Assembly: GCF_026343125.1 (NCBI RefSeq)
Contig: NZ_JAPEMB010000001.1
Span: 372,001-436,000, forward strand
Direction of reading: 5' to 3'
Length of the DNA: 64,000 nucleotides
Source: Streptomyces sp. NBC_00094
GTDB taxonomy: Bacteria > Actinomycetota > Actinomycetes > Streptomycetales > Streptomycetaceae
The notes below the pieces were generated by a model, which had not been told where the DNA came from, searched no databases, and saw nothing but the letters and a program-made list of their open reading frames with translations. Position numbers and translations under genes: made by a program. Positions 27,414-35,122 of the stretch are shown here, piece by piece (positions within the stretch are counted from its first letter, which is position 1; every line of letters begins with the position of its first letter).

Positions 27414-28073
27414 TCAGGCGGTGAGCCAGGCCAGCGCGCCGGAGAGGTGTGCGCGGAAGACCGGGGCGTCGTACGCCTCCGAGGAGTGCCCGAGCGCGGT
27501 GAAGAAGACGCGCCCCCGGTCCACCTCCCGGCACCAGACCAGCGGATGGTCGTCGCCGAGTGTGCCGCCGCGGTACGAGGACTCGTCGGCCCGCGCGAGG
27601 ACCCGTACGCCCGTCCCTCGCGGGTTGGCCGTGAAGTTGTACCACTCGTCGGTCCAGGCCCAGCGGCCCGGGAGCGGAGCCGTCGCCGGGTGGTCGGGGT
27701 CCTCGACGAGCACGGTGCCCGGCTGGATCTCCGGATGACCGTCGAAGCGGGTGCCGAGGAGCTCTCCGTAGAAGGGCCAGTCCGGCTCGGCGTTGGCCGC
27801 GGCGTGGACGACGAGGAGCGCGCCGCCGCCCCGGAGGTACGCCTCGAAGGCGGCGCGCCCCTCGGGCGTGAGGACGGTGCCGGTGGTGGAGAGCAGCACG
27901 ACGGCGGCACACACGGCGAGCCGCCCGGGGGTGAAGGCCCCCGGGTCGTCGGTGACCTCGGCCTTCCATCCCTGCTCGTGGGCGATCCCTGCGAGGGCGG
28001 CGGCCCCGGCGGGGATCGAGTCGTGGCGGTACCCGGCGGTGCGGGTGTAGATCAGCACGTCGGTGGTGGGCAC
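27414..28073 (-). CDS. ThuA domain protein
   Basis: A 219-residue protein of the ThuA-like (trehalose utilisation) family with a class I glutamine-amidotransferase-like fold. The N-terminus is VLIYTRTAGYRHDSIPAG, then AVVLLSTTGTVLTPEGRAAF, GGALLVVHAA and a C-terminal GRVFFTALGHSSEAY, all family hallmarks. GTG start with GGAG eight bases before. A perfect LacI-type operator lies 76 bases upstream. Role is probably in sugar or sugar-acid metabolism. It precedes the aldehyde dehydrogenase gene in the same direction, with about 100 bases between. Confidence 0.88.
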   Translation of the reverse strand: MPTTDVLIYTRTAGYRHDSIPAGAAALAGIAHEQGWKAEVTDDPGAFTPGRLAVCAAVVLLSTTGTVLTPEGRAAFEAYLRGGGALLVVHAAANAEPDWPFYGELLGTRFDGHPEIQPGTVLVEDPDHPATAPLPGRWAWTDEWYNFTANPRGTGVRVLARADESSYRGGTLGDDHPLVWCREVDRGRVFFTALGHSSEAYDAPVFRAHLSGALAWLTA

Positions 28074-28149
28074 GCGGTGGACTCCAGGAGGTGAGGGGAT
28101 GGCGGCGGACGGGAACGGTGAGGCGGTGAACCTCACGGCACAGCCAGCA

Positions 28150-28161
28150 GAAAGCGCTTTC
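28150..28161. promoter_or_regulatory. LacI-family operator GAAAGCGCTTTC
   Basis: A perfect 12-bp palindrome with the CG centre typical of LacI/GalR regulators. It lies between the divergent ThuA and DUF3626-like genes, 76 bases from the ThuA start and 72 bases from the other. AT-rich arms stand out from the background. The cognate regulator is not in the window. Confidence 0.75.
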
Positions 28162-28233
28162 CTACCGCCCCACCCTGACCGTAGCCAGCGAAAACCCCAG
28201 GCCGCAAGCCCCACCTTCCGGCACACTCCCCCC

Positions 28234-29049
28234 ATGACGCCCCTCCACGAGCACGCCCGCCGGGCCCTCGCCCATGTCACCGAGCGTTCCACGGGCGATC
28301 CGCTCACCCCCGACCTGCGGGTCACACTCAACTTCCACCCGCACTTCCTCGACCGGCTCGCGGTCGACGGCGTCTACCGCTCCCAGTTCACCACCGGCAC
28401 CAGCAACGGCGGGCTCACCGCCCGGCCCGGCGGGGACCGCCTGCGCTGGGAGAGCCGGATCTTCGGCGGGGCGTACGACGCGGCGCCGGCACACGCGCGG
28501 CCGGTCTACGGCGCCCTGGACTTCCGCCGCCGGCCCTTCGGCGCCGCCCCCCGCTTCGGCTCGGCCCATCTGCGGCTGACGGCGGCCGCCCTGGAGCGGG
28601 CGTCCTTCTGCTATCCGGACAGCTTCCTTGAGCCCGCGGACTTCGGCGTCGCCTCCCGGATGCGCCTGATCGCCCTCGCCGAGGCCGACGGAAAAGACCC
28701 CCTCGACGACTACGTCGAGGCCCAGATCCACGGCCCCGTGGTGATCGGGCGCGACGTGGAGGCACTGGTCCTGGACCCGAGCCACCGGGGCACGGAGGTC
28801 GAGGCGGCGGCCCGACGGCTGCCATGCGCCGTCGAGTGGCACGGCGGGTTCCGGCTCTCCGTCGAGGAGTTGCGACGGCATCCCGGATTCCGGGGCCCGG
28901 AGTACGTCGAACTGGGCGCCCGGATCGCCGTCGACGGGGCCCTCGACCCCCGGGTCGTCCAGGAGGCGGCCGGGTCCGGGGAGCACGACCTCCAGGACGT
29001 GAAGAAGGTCTGGCACTACCTGGCCCGGTTCGGGGCGCCGGCCCGCTGA
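28234..29049 (+). CDS. DUF3626-like protein
   Basis: A 271-residue protein starting MTPLHEHARRALAHV. The core LRVTLNFHPHFLDRLAVDGV, YRSQFTTGTSNGGLTA, FGSAHLRL and CYPDSFLEPADFG matches the DUF3626 family, which has several conserved His and Asp residues and no known activity. Soluble, no signal peptide. It is divergent from the ThuA gene and shares its operator region, and lies 110 bases ahead of the aldolase gene but probably in a separate unit because a promoter intervenes. Confidence 0.8.
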   Translation: MTPLHEHARRALAHVTERSTGDPLTPDLRVTLNFHPHFLDRLAVDGVYRSQFTTGTSNGGLTARPGGDRLRWESRIFGGAYDAAPAHARPVYGALDFRRRPFGAAPRFGSAHLRLTAAALERASFCYPDSFLEPADFGVASRMRLIALAEADGKDPLDDYVEAQIHGPVVIGRDVEALVLDPSHRGTEVEAAARRLPCAVEWHGGFRLSVEELRRHPGFRGPEYVELGARIAVDGALDPRVVQEAAGSGEHDLQDVKKVWHYLARFGAPAR

Positions 29050-29091
29050 GCGCGAGGGGCAGCCCTTCCCGCGTCGGCGGGCGTCGATCCG

Positions 29092-29120
29092 TTGTCGTAT
29101 CGGATACATCTCTGTATCTT
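29092..29120 (+). promoter_or_regulatory. Promoter of the aldolase gene with TetR-type operator
   Basis: A -35 TTGTCG (29092-29097) and -10 TATCTT (29115-29120) are 17 bases apart. The spacer is filled by GATACA-TCTC-TGTATC (29103-29118), a perfect 6-bp inverted repeat, and overlaps GTATC-G-GATAC (29097-29107). A repressor here would block RNA polymerase directly. The TetR gene 0.8 kb downstream is the obvious candidate. Confidence 0.75.
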
Positions 29121-29159
29121 TTGGCGCGCCGCGCCCCACCCCCTCACCGAGGAGCCGTC

Positions 29160-29966
29160 ATGAGCACCGTGCCGCCCGCGCTCGCCGCCGCCGTCGGGCC
29201 GTTGCCCGACGGGGTCGTCCTGCCGTTGCCGCCCACCTTCGACACCGTCGAGGAGGAGCGTCGTCACCGGAAGGAACAGCTCGCCGCCGGCTTCCGGATC
29301 TTCGGCCGGTTCGGGTTCTCCGAGGGGGTCGCGGGGCACATCACGGTCCGCGACCCCGGCGACCCGAACGCCTTCTGGGTCAACCCCTTCGGGATGAGCT
29401 TCAGCCAGATCAAGGCCTCCGACCTGATCCTGGTGGACCACGAGGGGACCGTCCTCGAAGGGCGCAGGCCCGTGAACCGGGCCGCCTTCGTCATCCACTC
29501 GCGCGTCCACGCCGCCCGGCCCGACGCGGTCGCCGCAGCGCACTCGCACTCCCTGCACGGCAAGGCGTTCTCCAGCCTCGGCATCCCGCTCGACCCGATC
29601 ACTCAGGACGCCTGCGCCTTCTTCGAGGACCACGGGATCTACGACGACTACCGGGGCGTCGTGAACGAGACCGAGGAGGGCGAGCGGGTCGCCAAGGCCC
29701 TGGGCGGGCACAAGGCCGTCATCCTCAAGAACCACGGGCTCCTGACGGTCGGTCACTCCGTCGCCGAGGCCGTGTGGTGGTTCGTCACGATGGAGCGGTC
29801 CTGCCAGGCGCAGCTCCTCGCGATGGCCGCGGGCACCCCGCAGCTGATCGACCGGGAGACGGCCCTCCTCACCCGCGGCCAGGTCGGAGGCCACCTCGCG
29901 GGCTGGTTCCAGGCGCGCCCCCTGTGGGATCAGATCACCGCGTCCGACCCCGACCTCTTCGACTGA
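29160..29966 (+). CDS. Class II aldolase/adducin domain protein
   Basis: A 268-residue zinc-dependent aldolase-type protein. Metal ligands are seen in AAAHSHSLHGKAFSSLG (His-x-His) and LKNHGLLTVG, with the N-terminal FGFSEGVAGHITVRDPG phosphate-loop region. Length and pattern match the standalone class II aldolase/adducin group, related to fuculose-phosphate aldolase; the substrate is unknown. Its 3' end overlaps the convergent TetR gene by 37 bases. The upstream GATACA/TGTATC operator implies tight repression. Confidence 0.9.
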   Translation: MSTVPPALAAAVGPLPDGVVLPLPPTFDTVEEERRHRKEQLAAGFRIFGRFGFSEGVAGHITVRDPGDPNAFWVNPFGMSFSQIKASDLILVDHEGTVLEGRRPVNRAAFVIHSRVHAARPDAVAAAHSHSLHGKAFSSLGIPLDPITQDACAFFEDHGIYDDYRGVVNETEEGERVAKALGGHKAVILKNHGLLTVGHSVAEAVWWFVTMERSCQAQLLAMAAGTPQLIDRETALLTRGQVGGHLAGWFQARPLWDQITASDPDLFD

Positions 29967-30586
29967 CCCTCGGCATCGGGGAGTTCCCGGGTCGACACCT
30001 CCAGGAGCGGGGCCAGGAACTCCCGTTCGAGGCTCCCGAGCGGCAGCGCCGCCGGTTCGACGTAGCTCTGCGCCAGCCCGCCCTCGCGCAGGGCGACGAT
30101 GAGCCGGGCGAACCGGTCGGCGTCCACCGTCAGTTCACGCCCGGCTCTGCGCAGGACGTGCGTGAGGCCGCGGGCGATCTCGGCGCGCAGCCGCTCGTCG
30201 TGGCGGGCCAGTACCCAGGCGGCCTGCGGGTCGCGGATCGCGTGCAGGGTGAACTCGGTGGTGACCAGGTACCAGTCCCGCTCGTCGGGCTCGATGCGGG
30301 CGGCGAGCTCCGCGAGCCGCGTCAGCGTGTACTCCTCGGCCGTCAGCGCGTCGATCGCCTCGGCGAGCCGCCGCACGGTTCGCTCGCTGTGTTCGTCGAA
30401 GAGGGCGAGGAAGAGCTCCTCCTTGCCGGCGAAGTTCGAGTAGTACGCGCCCCGCGTGTACCCCGCGCGCTCACAGATCTGCTCGATCGTCGACGCGTGG
30501 AAACCGTGCTCGGCGAACGTCTCCAGCGCGGCTTTCAGGAGCGCCGCGCGGGTGCGGGGCCGTCGCCTGGTGACACCTTTCGGCAC
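29930..30586 (-). CDS. TetR/AcrR family regulator
   Basis: A 218-residue repressor from GTG with GGAG eight bases upstream. The N-terminal helix-turn-helix reads RAALLKAALETFAEHGFHAS then TIEQICERAGYTRGAYYSNF, classic TetR. The ligand domain (80-200) has no recognisable family. It overlaps the end of the aldolase gene tail to tail, so the two are linked. The likely target is the palindrome in the aldolase promoter. Confidence 0.9.
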   Translation of the reverse strand: MPKGVTRRRPRTRAALLKAALETFAEHGFHASTIEQICERAGYTRGAYYSNFAGKEELFLALFDEHSERTVRRLAEAIDALTAEEYTLTRLAELAARIEPDERDWYLVTTEFTLHAIRDPQAAWVLARHDERLRAEIARGLTHVLRRAGRELTVDADRFARLIVALREGGLAQSYVEPAALPLGSLEREFLAPLLEVSTRELPDAEGQSKRSGSDAVI

Positions 30587-30676
30587 GGGTGGGTCTCCTT
30601 CGTCGGGCGCCGCGTCGCGGCGGAGGCGCCCACCCTACCGGCGCCTTCTTCCCGGGCACGGATCAGCACCGGCGGA

Positions 30677-30689
30677 TAGGATTCACGCA
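30677..30689 (+). promoter_or_regulatory. Possible leaderless start of the FHA-ABC gene
   Basis: TAGGAT at 30677-30682 ends six bases before the ATG, the spacing of a -10 box whose transcript would begin at the start codon. No Shine-Dalgarno is present and the -35 is weak. Confidence 0.4.
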
Positions 30690-33325
30690 TGGGACAGCGG
30701 CCCGTCGTGCCCGCCGCGCCCGCCCTGGTCCTCGAGATCGACGGGGACGCGACGCTCATGAACCCGAGCCGCGTCTATCGCATCGGGCGCGACCCCACCA
30801 GCGACATCGTGCTCTCGGACGCCCGGGCGTCCTGGCACCACGCACTGCTCCGCGCCGTCACCGGTCACTGGGACCTGACGGACGAGGGCAGCACGAACGG
30901 GACCTTCGCCGACGGCCTGCGGGTGGCGGGGTCGCGGGAGGTCGGCCCCGGGACGGTCGTACGGTTCGGGCATCCGGAGGACGGCCCGCGCGCGGTGCTC
31001 TCGACCGCGCCCGCGGCCCACCCACCGGCGCCGGAGCCACCGGCCGCCGTGCCGGAGCCAGAGCCAGAGCCGGATCCGGTACCCCCGCCCCTTCCCCCGC
31101 CGACGCCTCCGCCGGCCGCGCCATCGGTCGCCCCACCGGCCGCCGAGCCGCAGCCCGTGCCCCCGCCCGCTCCCGAGCCGTCGTGGCCCGAGCCGTCATG
31201 GCCCGAGCCGCCGGCGCCGGAGTCCGTGACCCCGAAGCTCGTGGCGCCGGAGCCCCCCACCCCCGTACGCCCCGCCGTGCCGGTCCACCCCGAGGGCCCG
31301 CTTCGCCCCTCCTCCGTCTCGTATCCCGCCGCCACCGGCACCTTCCGGCAGCCGACGTCCGTGCGGCCGCTGCCCGCCCACAGCATCCGGATCGGCCGCG
31401 CCCCCGACAACGACGTCGTCGTCCCCGACCTGATCGTCTCCCGCCGCCACGCGGAGCTGCGCGCCGCCGCTGACGGCACCTACTGGATCCACGACCTCGG
31501 CAGTCACAACGGCACCTTCCTCAACGGCCGTCCCGTCGTCGACGCACGCGTGACGGCGGACGACATCGTCGGCATCGGCCGCTGCGCGTTCTGCCTGATC
31601 GGCGGGCAGCTCGTCGAGTTCACCGACACCGGCGAGATCTCCCTCGACGTGCAGGAACTCGCCGTCACCGTCGACCACGGGCGCAAGACCCTCCTCGACC
31701 AGGTGTCGTTCCCGGTCGGCCAGAAGTCCCTGCTCGCCGTCGTCGGGCCGTCCGGCGCCGGGAAGTCGACGCTCCTGGGCGCGCTGACCGGCCAGCGCCC
31801 CGCCGACCGGGGCACGGTCCTCTACGACGGCCGCGACCTGTACCGGGACTACGCGGAGCTGCGCCAGCGCATCGGTCTCGTCCCGCAGGACGACATCCTG
31901 CACCTGCAGCTCACCGTCCGGCGGGCCCTCGGTTACGCCGCCGAGCTGCGCTTCCCCGAGGACACCGCGCCCGCCGAGCGGCGGGCCCGGGTGGACGAGG
32001 TGATCCGCGAGCTCGGTCTCGCGGAGCGGGCGGAACAACCCATCCACAGCCTCTCCGGCGGCCAGCGCAAGCGGGTGAGCGTCGCCCTCGAACTGCTCAC
32101 GAAGCCCTCGCTGCTCTTCCTCGACGAGCCGACCTCCGGCCTCGACCCGGGGATGGACCGGTCCGTGATGCACATGCTGCGCGGGCTCGCGGACGACGGG
32201 CGCACGGTCGTCGTCGTCACCCACAGCGTCCTCAGCCTCGACGTCTGCGACCGGCTGCTCGTCCTCGCCCCCGGTGGCCGGGTGGCCTACTACGGACCGC
32301 CCGCCGACACCCTCGACTTCTTCGGTTACGAGCAGTGGCCGGAGGCCTTCGAGGCCTTCGAGAACGAGCGGGACCGCGACTGGGCGGAGCAGTACCGGTC
32401 CTCCCGCTTCCACAGCCGGTACGTCACGGAGGCGACGGCGCGGCCCGTCCTGCCCGGAACGGGCCCCGACGGAACCGTACGGGCCGTGGAACCGGCTCCG
32501 CCTCCGAAGGCGCAGAGCTGGGGCTCGCAGCTGCGGACGCTGGTGCGCCGGTACGCCGCGGCGCTCTCAGCCGACCGCACCTTCCTCGCCATCATGATCG
32601 CGCTGCCGTTCGTGATGGGCGCGATGGCCCGTGCCCTCTCCGAGGGCGAGCTCAACCCCGAGTCGACCCTGAACGTCCTGCTCATCCTCTGTGTCGGCGG
32701 CGTCCTCACGGGTGCGGCGAACGCCGTGCGCGAGCTGGTCAAGGAACGCACGATCTACCGGCGCGAGAGAGCCGTCGGCCTGTCCCGCTCCGCCTATCTC
32801 GCCTCCAAGGTGGTGGTCCTCGGCCTGATCACGGTCGTGCAGGCGGTGGTCCTGACGCTCGTGGCGCTGATCGGCGTACCGCTGAACGTGCCCGGCGGCA
32901 AGGGCGTCCTGCTGCCCCCGCTCGTGGAGATCACACTCGCCGTCGCGCTCCTCTCCTTCACCGCGATGATGCTCGGACTGCTCGTGTCGGCGGTGGTGCG
33001 CAAGGAGGAGGTGACGATGCCGCTGCTCGTCCTCCTCGCCATCGTGCAGGTGGTGTTCTGCGGAGCCCTCCTCACCGTGCGTGGTACGCCCGTCCTGTCG
33101 CAGCTGGCCTGGCTGGTGCCCTCGCGCTGGGCGTTCGCCGCGATGGGAGCGACGATCGACATCGGGACGGTCGCGCCGAGCGAGAAGACCGACGATCCGC
33201 TGATGCGGCACACGGCGGAAGCCTGGCTGTTCGACATGGGCATGATGGTGGTGCTCTGTCTCGCCCTCGGTCTGGTCGTGGCGCGGCTGCTGCGCCGCCA
33301 CGAACCGGTCGTGATGCGGAGGTAG
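30689..33325 (+). CDS. ABC transporter fused to two FHA domains (Rv1747-like)
   Basis: An 878-residue single-chain half transporter. FHA domain 1 spans about 25-100 (YRIGRDPTSDIVLSD; GSTNGTFADG). A Pro-rich linker (110-225) follows, then FHA 2 at about 230-305 (IRIGRAPDNDVVVPD; GSHNGTFLNG). The ATPase runs about 320-545, with Walker A GPSGAGKSTLLG near 352, signature LSGGQRKRVS near 455 and Walker B LLFLDEPTSGLD. An ABC2-type membrane domain with six helices occupies 610-870. Mycobacterial Rv1747 has the same design and is controlled by kinase PknF through FHA binding. Here a kinase gene lies two genes downstream in the same operon. Confidence 0.95.
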   Translation: MGQRPVVPAAPALVLEIDGDATLMNPSRVYRIGRDPTSDIVLSDARASWHHALLRAVTGHWDLTDEGSTNGTFADGLRVAGSREVGPGTVVRFGHPEDGPRAVLSTAPAAHPPAPEPPAAVPEPEPEPDPVPPPLPPPTPPPAAPSVAPPAAEPQPVPPPAPEPSWPEPSWPEPPAPESVTPKLVAPEPPTPVRPAVPVHPEGPLRPSSVSYPAATGTFRQPTSVRPLPAHSIRIGRAPDNDVVVPDLIVSRRHAELRAAADGTYWIHDLGSHNGTFLNGRPVVDARVTADDIVGIGRCAFCLIGGQLVEFTDTGEISLDVQELAVTVDHGRKTLLDQVSFPVGQKSLLAVVGPSGAGKSTLLGALTGQRPADRGTVLYDGRDLYRDYAELRQRIGLVPQDDILHLQLTVRRALGYAAELRFPEDTAPAERRARVDEVIRELGLAERAEQPIHSLSGGQRKRVSVALELLTKPSLLFLDEPTSGLDPGMDRSVMHMLRGLADDGRTVVVVTHSVLSLDVCDRLLVLAPGGRVAYYGPPADTLDFFGYEQWPEAFEAFENERDRDWAEQYRSSRFHSRYVTEATARPVLPGTGPDGTVRAVEPAPPPKAQSWGSQLRTLVRRYAAALSADRTFLAIMIALPFVMGAMARALSEGELNPESTLNVLLILCVGGVLTGAANAVRELVKERTIYRRERAVGLSRSAYLASKVVVLGLITVVQAVVLTLVALIGVPLNVPGGKGVLLPPLVEITLAVALLSFTAMMLGLLVSAVVRKEEVTMPLLVLLAIVQVVFCGALLTVRGTPVLSQLAWLVPSRWAFAAMGATIDIGTVAPSEKTDDPLMRHTAEAWLFDMGMMVVLCLALGLVVARLLRRHEPVVMRR

Positions 33326-33329
33326 GCCT

Positions 33330-34073
33330 GTGAGCGTCCCCGTTCCCGAGTACGTGCCGGAGTACGTGCCGGACTTCCGGCCCACCCACGTCGTCCCGCG
33401 CGACGGCCTCTCCGCCTGGGAGGCCCCTGATCCGGGGCTGCCGACGGCGTCGCTCGACGCGTTCCTGCCGGTACGGCTGACGGAGCGGGCCGGGGACTGG
33501 GGGCGGGTGATGTGCTCCAACGGCTGGTCGGCGTGGGTCGACGCGCGGCTGCTCGTCACCGTCCCGGACGATCCTCCGGCGGCGGGTCGGCCACTCTCCC
33601 GGACGGCCGATCCCCGCCCCCTGATCACCCGCGCCGAGGACGCGCTGGGCCGGTACCGGCGGGCCGCCGAGGAGCTGGGCGCGGGCCGCTGCGACGGCGA
33701 GGCCTTCCGGCTGCGGACGCGGGGCCTGCGGGTGGGGATGGTCGTCGACGGCGAGTCGGTGTGGCTGTACGACGCGGAGCACGAGCGGTGGGTCTACTGC
33801 GACGGCTTGGGGCTGAGTACGTACGCGGCCTCCGGGGCCCCGTCGGCCACCGGGGCCCCGGTACCCGAGCCGGAACGGTCGGACGGGGCGGACAGGGTGG
33901 ACGGGGCAGACGGGGCGGACGGGGCGGACGAGACCGCCGTGGTCGCGAAGTCCCCCGCACCGGCCGCGTACGAGCCGACCCAGGTCGTGCCCCAGGTCGA
34001 CCCAACGGCGGCCGCCGGGCCGCCGCCGACGCAGGTCGTGTCGCGGCCGCCCGGCACGGCGGGTGAGGTCTGA
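33330..34073 (+). CDS. Hypothetical protein with repeated T-x-V-V motifs, candidate phospho-adaptor
   Basis: A 247-residue soluble protein from a GTG four bases after the ABC gene stop, and overlapping the kinase start (TGATG). The first 80 residues look SH3-like (FLPVRLTERAGDWGRVM followed by CSNGWSAWVDARLL). The C-terminal third is low complexity (DGADRVDGADGADGADE). Three short motifs, PTHVV (Thr19), PTQVV (Thr217) and PTQVV (Thr234), carry an aliphatic residue at +3 from Thr, a preferred FHA ligand form. It may be phosphorylated by the next gene's kinase and then bind the FHA domains. This role is inference; the family is unnamed. Confidence 0.75.
   Translation: MSVPVPEYVPEYVPDFRPTHVVPRDGLSAWEAPDPGLPTASLDAFLPVRLTERAGDWGRVMCSNGWSAWVDARLLVTVPDDPPAAGRPLSRTADPRPLITRAEDALGRYRRAAEELGAGRCDGEAFRLRTRGLRVGMVVDGESVWLYDAEHERWVYCDGLGLSTYAASGAPSATGAPVPEPERSDGADRVDGADGADGADETAVVAKSPAPAAYEPTQVVPQVDPTAAAGPPPTQVVSRPPGTAGEV
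33885..33940. repeat. GGGGCGGAC-type short tandem repeat in coding sequence
   Basis: Nine-base units (GGGGCGGAC and variants) encode the Asp-Gly-Ala-rich tract of the putative adaptor. Unit length is a multiple of three, so frame is preserved. Confidence 0.75.
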
Positions 34074-35059
34074 TGGCCGGCGCCGGGGCACCGGACGAGG
34101 ACCTTCCGGCGGGCCGGCCCTCCGGGCTCCTCGGCAAGGAGATCGCGGGCTACCGCGTGGAGAACGAGATCGGCCGCGGGGGCATGGCCGTCGTCTACCG
34201 GGCGCGCGACCTGCGCCTGGGCCGGACGGTCGCGCTGAAGCTCCTCGCCCCGGAGCTGGCCCGCAACGACACCTTCCGCAAACGCTTCGCGCACGAGTCG
34301 CGGGTCGCCGCCTCGATCGACCACCCCCACATCGTGCCGGTCTTCGACGCCGGTGAGACGGAGGGGGTCCTGTACATCGCGATGCGGTACGTGGCGGGTC
34401 AGGACCTGGTGGCCCTGCTCGACCGCGAGGGGCCGCTGTCGCCCCAGAAAGCGGGGCGGATCGCCGTACAGGTGGCCTCCGCCCTGGACGCGGCGCACGC
34501 GCACGACCTGGTGCACCGGGACGTGAAGCCCGGCAACATCCTGGTCGCCGAGGGCACCGACCGCGACCACCCCGAGCACGTCTACCTGACCGACTTCGGG
34601 CTGACGAAGAAGTCCCTCTCGCTGACCGGGTTCACGACGGTGGGTGAGTTCGTCGGCACGCTGGACTACGTGGCGCCGGAGCAGATCTCGGGAAAGCCGG
34701 TGGACGGCCGGTGCGACGTCTACAGCCTGGCGTGCGTGGTGTTCGAGACCCTGGTCGGCGCGCCGCCGTTCCGCCGCGACACGGACTGGGCGGTGCTCTG
34801 GGCGCAGCAGTACGATCCGCCGCCGCCGCTGTCCGAGGTGCGTCCGGGGCTGCCGGAGGCGGCGGACGCGGTCTTCGCGAGGGCGCTGGCGAAGTCTCCC
34901 GAGGAACGGTACGGGACGTGCCTGGAGTTCGTCGCGGAGCTCCGCTCGGCGCTGTCGGACACGGGCCCGGCCGGCCCGGTGGTGGCGACGGGCCCCCGGC
35001 CCCCCGGTCCGCCCCCGGCACCCCCCTCGTGGGCGCGTCCGGTCTTCCGGGAGCTGTAG
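34073..35059 (+). CDS. Ser/Thr protein kinase, no membrane anchor
   Basis: A 328-residue Hanks-type kinase. Motifs are IGRGGMAVVYRARD (near 33), VALKLL lysine, HRDVKPGNILV near 145, DFGLTKKSLSLTGFTTVGEF with likely activation-loop phosphosites, and LDYVAPEQISG. After the kinase core (to about 290) only a Pro-rich tail of about 35 residues follows, without the usual transmembrane helix or PASTA domains. It is translationally coupled to the preceding gene (ATG within TGATG). Probably phosphorylates the operon's own FHA ligands. Confidence 0.95.
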   Translation: MAGAGAPDEDLPAGRPSGLLGKEIAGYRVENEIGRGGMAVVYRARDLRLGRTVALKLLAPELARNDTFRKRFAHESRVAASIDHPHIVPVFDAGETEGVLYIAMRYVAGQDLVALLDREGPLSPQKAGRIAVQVASALDAAHAHDLVHRDVKPGNILVAEGTDRDHPEHVYLTDFGLTKKSLSLTGFTTVGEFVGTLDYVAPEQISGKPVDGRCDVYSLACVVFETLVGAPPFRRDTDWAVLWAQQYDPPPPLSEVRPGLPEAADAVFARALAKSPEERYGTCLEFVAELRSALSDTGPAGPVVATGPRPPGPPPAPPSWARPVFREL

Positions 35060-35064
35060 CCCCG

Positions 35065-35118
35065 AGCCGTAGCCGTAGCCGTAGCCGTAGCCGTAGCTGT
35101 AGCTGTAGCTGTAGCTGT
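35065..35118. repeat. Nine AGCYGT hexamers between convergent genes
   Basis: Five AGCCGT followed by four AGCTGT units, exactly in register, fill the gap between the kinase stop and the streptophobe stop. Non-coding; likely unstable by slippage. Confidence 0.95.
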
Positions 35119-35122
35119 GACG

